Shown piece by piece: positions 21,372-32,839 of a stretch of DNA of 64,000 nt (its first letter is position 1; each line of letters opens with the position of its first letter). Made by a program: the position numbers and the translations under genes. The notes below the pieces were generated by a model. The model searched no databases and had not been told where the DNA came from. It saw only the letters and a program-made list of their open reading frames with translations. The DNA is taken from positions 13,379,659-13,443,658 of the forward strand of contig OY726576.1 in NCBI GenBank assembly GCA_963383645.1, in the 5' to 3' direction. The DNA is from Muscardinus avellanarius (Eukaryota; Chordata; Mammalia; Rodentia; Gliridae).

Positions 21372-23030
21372 ACCACACAATCTAATTTTAAAGAAAGCTC
21401 ATTAGAAAGAAATCTAATTAAATGTAGGTGTAAACAACGTGTTTGCAGGAATGGATTTGAGAACAAGTCCCCAGATGTACATTAGAATGAGTCCCAAACC
21501 TAAGAGAGGGAGTTGCAGCTCAGCGGGGGACGCCTGAGTAGAAAAGCTCTGCATAGTGCTTTCTTTCCCTGATGAAACACATAGACGTTTGGAGGTCCAA
21601 GTGCAGAGAGAGCCCTGGGCAGAGCTCAGCGTGGCAGTAAGACCCTCCCAAAGAGAAGCTCTGTGTGCGCATGGCGGGTTGAGCCAGCCTTGCCCCAGCA
21701 ACCAATACAGAAGTAGTCGAATGAGTTGTGTACACCTGAGAATAACCCCAAGACGTTAAACACCTCGGATAATCCAAGTCCCCGGACCCATCACAGAACT
21801 TTAGAAGACCCTGTGCATCACGAGGAACTAAGGAGTTGGCTGAGAGAGACAGCAGGCCGCCAAGGAATCTTGCAATCGGGGATAAGGGTTGGGCCAGCAG
21901 GGACTTGTGTCACTGGTCACCAAAGATGAGATAGACAGAACACACGTTACATGATGCTGACATGGCCAGTGTGGATGAGGCCAGAGGTCATCTATCAATG
22001 TTTCAGACCCCTGGAGGCCTCTCAACAACTTGGAAAAATACCCCTCAACAGACCGAAATTCAGACAAGACCAAATCTGCGTGGGGCTCATGTTAGAAATG
22101 GAGTCCAATTTAAGTTATGAAACTTAAAATATATCTCTTGCACATTTGCATTTTTTCTGCTGAAATGCACACACATTCCACTAATAGTTTGCTAGAAGAA
22201 CAGACCTAAGGGTTCTTCCTAAGTAACACAGGCTTGCTTTACTGTCTAGAAAAAATAGGCTGCTCTTCACGTATGGGGATTGCCTCGGATAGGGGGAAGA
22301 TAAGGTGGTACCGGAGAGATCCAACCAGGGGGACATAACCCTGTTTGCTCAGGCAGGGGAGGCTTTCCCCTTAGAGGCCTCCCTGCCTGCAACGCAGAGT
22401 TCCCACTCTTAGGATGCTCTGGGCTCACTCTATTGGCTGCCGCTGAGCTCCCGGGCTCCTCTCTGCAGTGGCTGTGGCTCTGTGAGGGCTCCACTTCTCG
22501 CTGGAGGGGCAGAAGTAGCTGAACCGTCAGTGCCCCACACATCACCCTCGCCATTCACCTCTGCACACCGAGAGCAGCTGCCTGCGAACACCTGTACCTT
22601 TCTGCCTGAAGCCTCTTGTCTCTGGCTGCAGGAACATGCTTGATCCGAGAAACAGGCAAGCTGGAGATACTGGAGAGTGAAGGTCCCAAGAGAGTCTTCA
22701 AGCACTGCTGAACAGAGCTGGTGGGTAAGCATCCCGGTGTCCTCATCCCTTGGACCTGAGGTGCATGTTTCACAATGGCTTCCAGAGTCCCGGGGTGATT
22801 CAGCTTCGTTCCCACGGTGGTGACACACTTGCTAACACACCCTTTATGGACTATATTCCCTTCTCTGTCTCACTTCTTCCCCACGCTCACCGGTGCCTCC
22901 TGGATCATCTCTCACATAAACCACTTGCACTTGAACCCTTGTTTGGGGATCAGCTTTGGGAGAGAACTGAAAAGGAGATCAGTGCTAATGGCTGGTTTGT
23001 AGGTCAAACCAAATACAAAAGGCAGGCACA
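21372..23030. other. Unique sequence, possible LTR end inside
   Basis: About 1.65 kb with no supported gene. Around 22870-22985 the string CTCACATAAACCACTTGCAC followed by TTGGGAGAGAAC resembles the terminal part of an old mammalian LTR seen again near 28580-28665. Open frames up to 132 codons look incidental. Confidence 0.4.
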
Positions 23031-23442
23031 AGCCAGGTGTGGTGACACGCACTTGTAATCCTAGTACTTAGGAGGCAGAGACAGGAGAATCGTGGGTTCG
23101 CAGCCAGCCTCCACTACTTAGTGAGGCCCTCTGCAACTCAGTGAGACCCTGTTTCAAAATAAAGAATAAAAAATAGGGCCGGGCATGGCGGCGCACGCTT
23201 GTAATCCCAGCATTTGGGAGACTGAGATTGTAGGATTGCGGTTTGCAGACAGCCTCAGCTACTTAGTGAGGCCCTTTGCAACTCAGTGAGACCCTGTTTC
23301 AAAATAAATAATAAAAATAGGGCTGGGAGTATAGCTCGGAGGTAGAATGCTCCTGGGTTCCATCCCCAGTACTGAAAAAATATAGGGCTGGGGGATTAGC
23401 TTGGAGGTAAAATGCCCCTGGGTTCAGTCCCCAGTACCGAAA
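23031..23442 (+). mobile_element. SINE split by a nested D2 SINE
   Basis: Outer left half 23031-23177 and right half 23381-23440; inner complete D2 copy 23178-23380. Confidence 0.9.
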
Positions 23443-23530
23443 AAATATTATATATATTAAATATATAAATATATATTAAATATAATATATATACATACAC
23501 ACACATACACACACATACACACACATATAC

Positions 23531-23586
<56 letters not shown>
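23443..23586. repeat. (TA)n/(CA)n compound microsatellite
   Basis: 144 bp of alternating pyrimidine-purine sequence with a long uninterrupted (TA)n near 23535-23586. Confidence 0.93.
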
Positions 23587-23589
<3 letters not shown>

Positions 23590-23646
23590 TGAAGGTATAG
23601 CTCAGAGGTAGAATGCCCCTGGGTTCAACTCCTTGTACAGAAAAAG
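23587..23646 (+). mobile_element. SINE right half only
   Basis: An extra ID-like half after the microsatellite, so three right halves follow two left halves in this cluster. Confidence 0.8.
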
Positions 23647-23934
23647 GAAAAAAAAAGGCAGACCCAAAAGGCTTCATACTGTGGGATCGCATCTCTATGA
23701 AATTCTAGGAACGATCCAGTGACAGGCATGGAGAAGCCCCCCGTGGCTGGCAGGAGATAGGAGAGCACCAGGAGTTGATTACAAAGAGCAGCAAGAGCGG
23801 ATGTTTGGGGGTCATGGAACTGTTCTGTAGCAGGCCTGCCGAGGTGGTTGCATGACTGCGTTTTTCCCAAACCCACAGAAGAGTAAACTTTACAGAGGTA
23901 CATGGCGCCTTCAAGACACATGGGATTCACTTAG

Positions 23935-24050
23935 CTCCTGAGACTCATGGAAGGGAAATTACCTGCCCAAGTCCCATAGCTACGTTAGGACAGAGCCCAC
24001 CCTGGAAGCCCAGCCTCGACTGTATGAGTTACTAGAATGCTCTGTCCAGC
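23935..24050 (-). mobile_element. MIR fragment
   Basis: Antisense MIR core: GGAAGGGAAATTACCTGCCC, 'AAGTCCCATAGCTACG', 'GACAGAGCCCACCCTGGAAG'. Confidence 0.6.
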
Positions 24051-24331
24051 AATGACTGAGATCTCTGACTTTTAGCCAGTTTACTCCAAAGTCTAGGCCT
24101 CAGAAGACCAGAGGAAAACCTGGCTAAAAAGATGGCAGCAAGAATGGTCATTCTTGTCCTGACGGTGCTAAGAGTCTGTCTCTCGGGTCTCTGCTCCAAT
24201 TCTCCCAGGTTAGTCAGATTCCCTCCACCTCTCTCCTGTGTTGGGCCCGAGTATCTTGCATCGGGCGTCTTTCTCTTTCTCTTTCATTTACTCTCTGTTT
24301 GTACAGTTGCTCCCTAACAAAAGGAAATGAC

Positions 24332-24525
24332 AGGAAGCTGGGTGTGGCGGCACACTCCTATAATCCCAGTACTTGGGAGGCTGAGACCGAAGTCTCACAG
24401 GTTCAATCAAGGATGTCTCAGAAATTTAACTAGATGGTCAGCAACTTAAGTAAAATCCTGTTTCAAGAAAAAAAAGGCATGGGCTTGAAGAGAGAATGCC
24501 CCTTAGTTCAATGCTTGCGGGGGTG
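24332..24525 (+). mobile_element. SINE (B1-dID), old
   Basis: Diverged copy with weak right half, followed by a purine-rich stretch 24526-24587. Confidence 0.75.
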
Positions 24526-24587
24526 GGGGGGAGAGGAGGGGAGACAGAGAAAGAGAAAAAGAGACAGAGAAAAGGAAAGGAAAAATG
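24526..24587 (+). repeat. Purine-only stretch
   Basis: G/A-rich low-complexity sequence (GAGAGGAGGGGAGACAGAG...). Confidence 0.8.
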
Positions 24588-24715
24588 AGACTGTATATAT
24601 CTGCACTTGTCTTCATTCTACTTGTTTCTTGATCGATAGTTTGGTTAGGCATAGAATTCTTTATTAGAGAGAATTTCCCTTCAGAATTTTGAAAATATTT
24701 TTTATTTTATTTTTG

Positions 24716-24884
24716 CTTTTTTTGTGGCACTGGGAATTCGACCCACTAAACTATACCTCCAGCCCTTTTCAATTTTTATTTTGAAATTTTCTTGTTAAGT
24801 TACCAAGTGCTGGCTTTGAACCGGTGATCCTCTGATCTCAGCCTCCCAAGTACTGGGATTACAGGCATGTGCCATCACGCCTGG
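24716..24884 (-). mobile_element. SINE (B1-dID), old
   Basis: Antisense copy with deletions in both halves. Confidence 0.83.
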
Positions 24885-25116
24885 CTAAAGACATATTAAT
24901 AGTCTATCTTTCAGTGTTGTTACAATAGTTCCAATGAGAAGACTGAGGCTATTCTGATTCTTGGAACTTGGTATATAGTTAATTTTTTTCTTTCTTGAAA
25001 CTTGTAGAATCTTCTCTTTGTCCCAGGGCTCTGAAATGTCACAGATATGTGCCTTGATTGGGCCTGATTTTACCCATTGAACCATGGACAAGGTAGGCCC
25101 TTCCTATCTGAATTTT

Positions 25117-25324
25117 TTGGTGTGTGTGATACTGAGGATTGAACTCAGGGACATTCTACTTCTGAGCTACACTCCCAACCTTATTTTTTATTATTTATTT
25201 TGAAACAGGATCTTACTGAGTTGCACAGGACCTCACTAAGTAGCTGAGGCTGTCCACAATCTACCATCCTCCTGTCTCAGCCTCCCAAATACTAGGATTA
25301 CAAGCCTGCACCACCACACCCGGC
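25117..25324 (-). mobile_element. SINE (B1-dID), D2
   Basis: Complete antisense copy. Confidence 0.88.
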
Positions 25325-25626
25325 TCCCACCCGGAAATTTATGTTTCCGTTTTAAAACTTTTTTCTTGAATTATCTTATTGACTCTTTCCTTCCCTCCCC
25401 TTTGGAATGCCTATTATTCAGAGGTTAAGCCTTCTGAACTATTCCTTATCTTTTCTCTCTTATTTTTATTGTTTATCTTTTGGATCTATTTTCTATCAGA
25501 TATCCCAGTCTTTTCCCCCAAATCTACTATTGATTTTTTATCATTTCTGCTACCACATGCATGTGTGTTTTTATTTTGTTACTTTTATGTTCTATATTAT
25601 TATTATTGATTGTTTCACTTACTTTA

Positions 25627-25690
25627 GGTGCCCCAAACGGCCTCACCCGTGACAGGCAAATGCTCTTCCACTGAGCTACATCCCCAGGCC
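25627..25690 (-). mobile_element. Monomeric ID element
   Basis: Antisense ID: in sense it reads GGCCTGGGGATGTAGCTCAG then TGGAAGAGCATTTGCCTGTC. It has the tRNA-like A box and an anticodon-arm region absent from the dimer's right half, so it is a separate ID, not a SINE half. Confidence 0.75.
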
Positions 25691-25716
25691 TATTTCCTCT
25701 CTTAAACTGGAATCTT

Positions 25717-25930
25717 AGCCGCGTGCAGTGGTGCACACCTGTAATCTCAGTACTTGGGAAACTGAGACAGGAGGATTACAGATTCGAGGCCAGCCTCCAC
25801 AACTTAGGAACACCCTCAGCAACTTAGTGAGACCCTATTTCAAAATAAAAGGTAAAAAGGACTAGTGGTGTAACTGAGAGGTAGAGTGCCCCTGGGTTCA
25901 ATTCCCAGTAGAAAAAAAAAAAAACAAAAA
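25717..25930 (+). mobile_element. SINE (B1-dID), old
   Basis: Complete copy with poly(A)/(AAAAC)n tail. Confidence 0.88.
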
Positions 25931-26033
25931 CAAAATACCAACCAAACAAAATGGCGTGTTATTTATGTTTTACAGCTATAATACCATCTTTTATCCTTGA
26001 AAATGAATCTCCATGTCTTCTGAGATCCTTTTT

Positions 26034-26050
26034 CTTTGTTTTGTTTTTTG

Positions 26051-26082
<32 letters not shown>

Positions 26083-26264
26083 TGGTGGTGCTGGGGATGG
26101 AACCCAGGGGCCTTCTACCTCCGGGCTACACTCCCAGACCTATTTTATATTTTATTTGGAAACAGGGTATCTTAAGCCAGCTGAGGCTGGCATGGAACCT
26201 GTGCGATCCTCCTGTCTCAGCCTCCCAAGTGTGGGGATTACAAGCGTGCGCCACCACGCCTGGC
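26034..26264 (-). mobile_element. SINE (B1-dID), S-like variant
   Basis: Left half has the S-type arms with a CTCA loop; right half retains CCCAGGGGCCTTCTACCTCC rather than the S-type end. A (TTTTG)n tail precedes it. Confidence 0.9.
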
Positions 26265-27305
26265 CTTTCTTTCTGCTTTGATCATTAATTTGCATGTTTG
26301 TTTTGACTGTTATTTATATCTCATCTTCCATATCAGTAGCTTTCCTCCTACCTGGCATCTGGCGATGTGTAGTATTGGTGTCATGCCCGTACCCCAAGAA
26401 CTGCCTTGCCCGGCTGGCTGTGACCCCCTCCGCGGCAGCCCGCAGCCAGTGACTGGCTGATACGTGTACACAAGCAGCCTACCCTCTTGTGCCAAGGTGA
26501 GGTCAACTGGGAGGTGCAAGTTCCACTCCCTGTGGAATGAGTGTGAGGCTGGATTCCAGCTGAGTGCACCTCGGTCGGCTCTCTTCCCTGATGCTTCAGG
26601 GAGCATCTTCTAAGAGCCCGCCCTCAGGACATCGCACGCATCTGATCCCCGCCTCAGCTTCTGCTTCCAGGGAACCGAGAACCTCATCTTTCTTCTTCAA
26701 TAAGAGGAGATGCCTGGACAGCTTATTGAAAAAGAATCCGTAATGCTAATTGATATCCTTAGTTCCGTCCTTGGCGGGTGAGTTCCTAGAGAGGAGCAGT
26801 GGAGGGCAGCTGCTAAGCATTTGGGAAGTGAGCAGAGAAGTTGAGGGGCCCAGCACACAGCAAGGAAATATTCACTTAAGCCGTTTGGTCCAGGGCAGGA
26901 GCCCTCTGCTCCATTCTCTCCAGACACTACTCGTACGGGCGTCTACCCGGTGGGGAAACAGCAAGGCTTCACTTTTCTCTTCTCGCTCGGTTCTCCTGAA
27001 TTTGGCTGGCTCAGCTCCCCGGGTACCCAAGGCTGCCCGTTCCTCTTCTCACTCTTCCTCCTTCCTCCCTGTGCCCCTCAGCGTTTTGCCATGAAAACGG
27101 GGCTATCCCCAGTTTCCCCTGGGTTTCAAGAAAACCCTAAGTCAATTGCTACGCATCTCCCTGCTTTCCGGCTTCCAAAACTGTTTTGCTACTGTTGCTT
27201 TGGTTTTCTCTGTCCTGAGGAGGTTCTGTCTTTGTTAAATCCCTTTCTAGTAGTTTTAGTGGGATTCAGGAGGAGCAGAAGTAAGTAGATGTGTGCATTC
27301 AATCT
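26265..27305. other. Unique sequence
   Basis: About 1 kb. It includes a TTCCAGGGAACCGAGAACC string near 26668 resembling an old LTR end. Three overlapping open frames (98-114 codons) show no recognisable family. No gene supported. Confidence 0.4.
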
Positions 27306-27309
27306 ACCG

Positions 27310-27310
<1 letters not shown>

Positions 27311-27340
<30 letters not shown>

Positions 27341-27737
27341 GGTACTGGGGATGGAGCCCTGGGGCATTCTACCTCTGAGCTACACCCCCAGCCTGATTTT
27401 CATTCTTTTGTTTTTGTTTTGTTTTTTGTTTTGTCTTTGCGGGCCTGGGATGGAACCCAGGGCCATTCAACCTCCGAGCTACATACCTGCCCTGTTTTTA
27501 TTCTTCAGTTGCAGAGGGCGAACCGCGATCCTCCTGTCTCAGCCTCCCGAATGCTGGGATTACAAGCATGTGCCACCACGCCCCGCTCTTTTTTTATTTT
27601 TTATTTTTAAACAGGTTCTCACTAAGTGGCAGAAGACCTCTCTAAGTAGCTGAGGCTGGCTGAGAAACTGGGATCCTTCCTGTCTCAGCCTCCCAAGTAC
27701 TGGGATTACAAGCAGTACGAGCCACCGTGCCCTGCTT
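27311..27737 (-). mobile_element. SINE split by another SINE
   Basis: Outer right half 27340-27398 and left half 27590-27737; inner copy 27415-27587 with a shortened left half. A T30 run (27311-27340) is the outer tail. Confidence 0.87.
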
Positions 27738-27739
27738 TC

Positions 27740-29650
27740 AATTCAATCTAGAAAAACTCCCGCAGCACCACGAGAAGACATGACTCCCAGTGCTCGGCTC
27801 CTCCTGAGTCCCTCGGGTGGCCAACAGGCAAATGAGCATCTCTGGGACGGATGCATCCTGGTGGAGGATCCTGCTTCCCTGCAGAACCTAGGCTTCCTCC
27901 CTCAGTCACCAGGGCCTGGCCGACCGGCTCCCGATTATGACCAGGGAGGTTGGAAGGGCAATGGGCTGAGATAACCAGGGAAGCCTGCGCTGCGGCGGCT
28001 GGAGAACATTCCAGAAAACCCACCTGCTTTCTTGCCCTGCTCTTTTCTGTCCTTGTTTTGAGATGAAGTGGTCGTTTTCGTGAGCTACTTGGGGAGATGA
28101 GATCGGTTAAAACAGAGGAAGAGTAAAAACACCAGGGTTCTGTTTTCCTAGAATGAGTTGCGAGCAAAGGTATCGTCCTTAGCCGCCTCTTCCTCTTTCA
28201 GGCTCAGACCTAAGGACCAGCAGAGAAAAGGCAGTGGCACATCGGGTGGAAGAAATCGGGAGGCGCAGAAACGGTGCTGATGGTGGCATCGAGCGGGAGC
28301 CGCAGCGTTCAGTGTAGCCGGAGGGGCTGAGCTGCGCAGCTTGACTGCTCCGCGCATGGAACTCAGAAGCAAAGAGCCATGGAGAGACCGGAGTCAGTGG
28401 ATCAAACTCCAGCCTCCTCAGTATCCAGGACAAGGCTAAGGGCTCTTCATTTAGTCGGCTCCTGGTAGGATTAAGCCCCATTTATGGGCAGCAGGGCAGT
28501 AACCTGCCCATCAATATGACGCTGTATCATTGGCTTCTTTCCCTTCCCTTCCTTTCCCCATTTCTTTACTCCTGTTTCCTGGTATCGCTTCCCCAAAGAG
28601 TCGCCTACATCCAAATCCCTGCACTCAAGGTTCTGCTCTTGGGAGAACCCACACTAAGACAAGCTTGGAAGGACCCACTTTCCAACATGAGAGTGAGCCT
28701 GCGCTGGCTGTACCATCCCTGGGGAACTGTAGCGCCGCTGCCATGCACCTGGGCGCGAAGCTTCCACACAGCATCCCAAACACATTCCTATTTCAGGAGC
28801 CCCGAGTTCTATCTAGGTGATCGGGCCTTTGTGTGTGCGCCAGAAAGGCAAGATGGCTTGTTGGTAGCTGGAAAACAGAATCCCTGGCTCCCACCTGAGG
28901 ATGGATACACAGCCAGGGCTAAAGATACCATCCACAAACGAGCCTGTGCTTCCTCCCAACCTGTACTGCTTCCTGGTCACGCACACGCATCCTGCATTGA
29001 GAAGCAATTCCCCTCCGTGGGCAGGACACACGCCAGTGAGAGGTGTACGGTCTTGAGAAGGGGACACCATCAGGAGGGATGTCTTTGGAATTCCTGGAAT
29101 GAAGGGCCCAGGGGGTGCAGGAGGGGACCTCCTGCGCTCACAGAGATGGTGGGACTCCTCGGCTGGTTCAGCCCAAGGGCATAATGCATCATAAGATCGG
29201 CGTCTGAAGGGATCATTCAGAACTCTGGGTAATTAAACAGTCAAGCGATTGACCAGTAGGAAGGATATTTTCTGGGAGTGTGCCCATCTCTCAACAGATG
29301 GTCCCAACTAGGTGTGGAATATAAGCAGAAGGGCTGGGCTGTGGACACGCTTTGATTTCTACCTTCTGTTTGAACAACCTATTTTGCTTTTACCAATAGG
29401 TAGTTGTTCAACAAACATGTATTAAGTGCCAGACCCAAAGATGACTAAAACCAGCTCCAGCTCCCACTATAGTTACCATCCAGAAAACTGCTGTTCCAAA
29501 ATTATTCATAGACATTTGATTCTAAATTAGACAACATCACATAGTTCCCAAGAGGAGTCTCGTATGCCTTTCTGAGATGGGTTAGGGATGAGGGAAATGC
29601 TTAAAAGGAGGTATAAAGTAGGAAGGAGATAGAAGAGGTGAGGGGCAGGG
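27740..29650. other. Unique sequence with a 222-codon open frame
   Basis: The longest SINE-free stretch upstream of the CpG island. 28516-29184 (+) is open for 222 codons, but the translation has no recognisable domain, starts within an LTR-like end (TCGCCTACATCCAAATCCCT, GCTCTTGGGAGAACCCACAC at 28600-28665) and has no supporting splice or promoter signal. I do not call it a gene. 29395-29440 (TTGTTCAACAAACATGTATT) looks like an old MIR/L2-type end. Confidence 0.4.
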
Positions 29651-29654
29651 GAGT

Positions 29655-30027
29655 ATCTGAGTCATTTTTTGTGCTTCTATAACAGAATACCTGAGACTGG
29701 GTAATTTATAAGGCACAGAGGTTTATTTCTTACAGTTCTGGAGGTTGGGTAGTCCAAGATCCAGGAGCTGGCTTCTGGTGAAGGACTTCTTCTGTATCAT
29801 CCATGGTGGGGGTTGAAAGGGCAAGACACCGCACGTATGAAAGAGAGAGAGAGAGGAAACACAGAAAGATGGGGGGAAGGGGCCAAATTCATTCTTTAAT
29901 CAGAAACCCACTCCCACAATAATGATATTAACCCATTCACTTAATCACCTCCTACCTCTCAGCACTGTTGCCTTGGCAACTACGTCCCCAGCACATGAAA
30001 TCTAGAGAACATATTCGAACCACAGTA
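29655..30027 (-). mobile_element. MaLR (MLT1/MST-type) LTR
   Basis: Antisense landmarks: CTATAACAGAATACCTGAGA, CTGGGTAATTTATAAGGCAC, TTACAGTTCTGGAGGTTGGG, CTTAATCACCTCCTACCTCT, and CATATTCGAACCACAG at the far end. Near complete. Confidence 0.85.
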
Positions 30028-30562
30028 AGGAGATAGACATAGAGAGACATCTTCTAGAGTCCTAACAGTGAGGTCTTCCCCACCCCACCTCTGAGAAAGC
30101 CGCCCCCATCCAGGATGCCTGGGAACCTACCTAACCCTCTCCCCAGAGAAAGAACAGTCCAGACCTCCCTGATGCACCTGTATCTCTCTCTGTCATGTGT
30201 ATTTCGTCGAGAGAAGCAGGGGTGTTTGGGAGTGGTGGGGACAGTGAGCAGACCTTGTGCGTTACTAAGCAAATCGAATCATAAATTAGCAGATGAAATC
30301 TCCAACTAAAGATGTCAACGGGCCCAAACCTCTGATTTCGCCTCAAAAGTAAATAAGAGATAATTCACTACTGAGGACAGAAGGACAGGATCCTAACATT
30401 TGCTGGTGGAAATTGTGAGGCCAAGTTCTACCTGGCGGTCCCAAGGGGAGGCTTTCTCCCTGACACTGAAAAAGCAGTTGGGCTAGCCAGATGATTTCTC
30501 AACAAAATTTTAATAAGAAAGGTCTCCCCAAAGTAGCAACAATATGGCCCCAGTTCCTTTAG

Positions 30563-30679
30563 CTTCTTCCCTCCCCTTCTCTCCCCTCCTCCTCCTCCTC
30601 CTTCCCTCCTCCTCCTCCTCCTTCTTCTTCTTCTTCTTCTTCTTCTTCTTCTTCTTCTTCTTCTTCTTCTTCTTCTTCT

Positions 30680-30727
<48 letters not shown>

Positions 30728-30729
30728 CC
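30563..30729 (+). repeat. 167-bp purine-free tract (CCT)n(TTC)n(CT)n
   Basis: No A or G on the + strand from 30563 to 30729. Same block types as the 11.8-kb tract. Confidence 0.95.
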
Positions 30730-31164
30730 ACCTAATTTTCACAAGGACAAGGACTTGAGGCTGGAGCCACTCCACCCTCTACCCTCTAGCCTGTTTGGAC
30801 TGTGATTACTAGCCAAGCTTCATAAACAAAGGAAACAGACTTCCAAACACAGGCCAGGGGAGGGAAGCCGCAGGAGGGAATAAGAAGAAAAGGAGCCCAG
30901 CCTTCTCTCCCCCTGGACCACCAGCAAACGTCACCTCCACGGTAACTATGGCAAGCCCATGTGTGCCTGTCACATGCTGGTTCTCAGAAGACATTGCTCC
31001 TGCTATGGAAGGACACACACTCCGGTCGAGAAGAACATCTGTAAATGAGTGGGGACCACAAAGGGTGCCTGGTGCCCAGAGGGAGGTGGACACAGGGCAC
31101 AAGTGGGGATTTCAAAGAGGAGTCTGTCTGTCAATGGATGGAGACAGGAAGGAAAATTTCTCAA

Positions 31165-31480
31165 AGTTACTCTTTTTAATACTTAAATTTTAAAGAAGAG
31201 TTTCAGGTTCATAGCAAAATTAGGAGAAAGGTATAGAGATTTCCTTTATACCCCCTGCCCCCTCTATTATCCACATCCCCCTTCAGTAGGGTCCATTCAT
31301 TACAATGACCCTACATTGACACAACATTATTACCCAAAGACCAAGGTTTACATAGGGGCTCACTCTTGGGGTGGTACAACCTACAGCTCTGAATAAGTGT
31401 ATAATGACATGTATTTACCATCCTATTATTATCATACAGAGCATTTTCGCTGGCCTAAAAGTCTGCAGAGTTTTAGAGGG
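31165..31480 (-). mobile_element. L1M 3'-region fragment
   Basis: Shows 'AGTTTCAGGTTCATAGCAAA', 'TATAGAGATTTCCTTTATAC', 'ACAATGACCCTACATTGACA', TTTACATAGGGGCTCACTCT and ATCATACAGAGCATTTTCGC, a familiar old LINE-1 3' sequence in antisense. Confidence 0.7.
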
Positions 31481-32427
31481 AAAAGCGACATTCCTATGTT
31501 GCTAGCTAAATGTTGCAGGGAAGAAGCAGGGAACAAGTCCCTGGTGGTGAAGCATCATGGCGCTGCTCTGGAGACGGCTGGAAAATAAGGCTCAAGGTGC
31601 CAGATGGGGCAGAGAGAGAGAAAAGGGCACATTTGCATATTACGAGAATAGATCTGCACGGGAATGGATGGAGATGCCAGGAGGCCTGATTTAGACCGAG
31701 TGAGAGGTATCTGCACCCTAGGCTGCCACGGCCCTCCCGGTAAGCTAAGCCCCAGCTGCCCGGCCAGAGCGGCAGGCGGCGCGGTCCACAGTGCCCGGCC
31801 AGGCCGAGGCACTGCGAGAGCCGCACACTCTCCCCAGCACAGGCTCGAACCCAGCTTTCACCTGGAGGGCCGTGGCCATTGCTTGACAGCTGACTTCTTG
31901 AGATGTTGCGCGGATGTCTCTTTTCTTCCTCCTTGCCCTGGCGGATTACAGTGAACCAAAGCCCGAGGAACGGACCTGCGGGCATTTTCCATGAGGACTT
32001 CGCTTCCCAAAGTTAAACCACTCCGCTACTTACGGATCATGTGAGGGGTCTGGAGGACCGGGAAAGGGAGAAGGCCCTCAGAGAGGAACGTGGGGATGGA
32101 GGGAAGGGGGCCATCACGTTTGCAAGTCCTGAGCTCAGGTGCACACACTCATTCCTCGGGAGAATGGCTCCGAGGCTTGCGGCATGCTCCCAGCCCCAGG
32201 AGGGGCAAGGGCAAGGGGCCGGAAACAAGAAGACTGCCTGCCAGGCCTTGGGAATACAACAAGCTCGATCTCCCCGTAGAGTGCGAGCTAGGTGCTGAGA
32301 GGAATAGGTGAGATGTAATTAAATAAAGAAATGTACTGTCTCTTGCCTGAAGGAAGAAAGAGGGGTGTGCACTCTCTTCCCATCCCACTAATGATTACCC
32401 CACTCGCGTCCATCCCTGTGTCCCCGC
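31481..32427. other. Unique sequence upstream of the CpG island
   Basis: Contains a GC-rich patch at 31725-31830 with a donor-like CCCGGTAAGC at about 31738, 1.1 kb upstream of the island. I cannot show that it is an exon. Confidence 0.35.
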
Positions 32428-32690
32428 AGACAGCCTCGGCTACTTAGCGAGGCCCTTTGCAACTCAGTGAGACCCTGTTTCAAAATAAAGAATAAGGGGC
32501 CGGGATGTTGCTCAGTGGCCAAGCGCCGGCTTTGCAGGCGTGGCGCTCTGGGTTTCGATCCCCGGCTTTCCAAAAACCCACAAAAAAGAACCCCTTCGAA
32601 ATAAAGAATTAAAAACACAATAGGGCAGGAGGTGCGGCTCGGAGGTCGAATGCCCCTGGGTCCCATCCCCAGACCCGCCAACAGAGACAG
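32428..32690 (+). mobile_element. Headless D2 SINE with a nested ID element
   Basis: The outer copy lacks its first ~60 nt. Its linker is interrupted at about 32497 by a CpG-rich ID (GGGCCGGGATGTTGCTCAGT...) ending near 32598; AATAAAGAAT flanks both sides. The outer right half ends CCATCCCCAGACCCGCC at about 32678. Confidence 0.88.
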
Positions 32691-32754
32691 ACATTAAACA
32701 CTCTCGGTGGAAAACCGAAGCGGCGCAGCTCTGCGCGCGGCCGCGCCAGCCCAC

Positions 32755-32765
32755 GGGGCGGGGCC
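32755..32765. promoter_or_regulatory. Sp1/KLF-type GC box
   Basis: GGGGCGGGGCC is a consensus GC box. A second one, GGGTGGGCGGGGCCGCC, lies at about 32812-32828. Both lie just upstream of the inferred first exon. Confidence 0.65.
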
Positions 32766-32772
32766 CGGCGCC

Positions 32773-32783
32773 GCGCCTGCGCA
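32773..32783. promoter_or_regulatory. NRF1-type binding motif
   Basis: The sequence GCGCCTGCGCA matches the palindromic NRF1 consensus (TGCGCAnGCGC on the other strand). It sits about 15 bp downstream of a GC box and upstream of the putative exon, the usual place for this factor in TATA-less CpG-island promoters. Occupancy is inferred. Confidence 0.65.
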
Positions 32784-32839
32784 CTGCGGCCGCTGAAGCC
32801 GCGCGCCGCGCGGGTGGGCGGGGCCGCCGGGCATCCGGG

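Larger units (their letters stand above)
24616..25615. repeat. Old interspersed repeat, name uncertain, with two SINEs inserted
   Basis: 'GATAGTTTGGTTAGGCATAG', 'AGAATTCTTTATTAG', 'GAATCTTCTCTTTGTCCCAG', CTGAAATGTCACAGATATGT, and 'GAATGCCTATTATTCAGAGG' belong to a T-rich eutherian repeat I recognise by pattern but cannot name. Another piece of what looks like the same type lies near 38400-38545. Confidence 0.45.

Noticed and set aside
30428..30775. 115-codon Arg/Glu-rich frame
   Set aside because: Translation of the (TTC)n/(CT)n tract.
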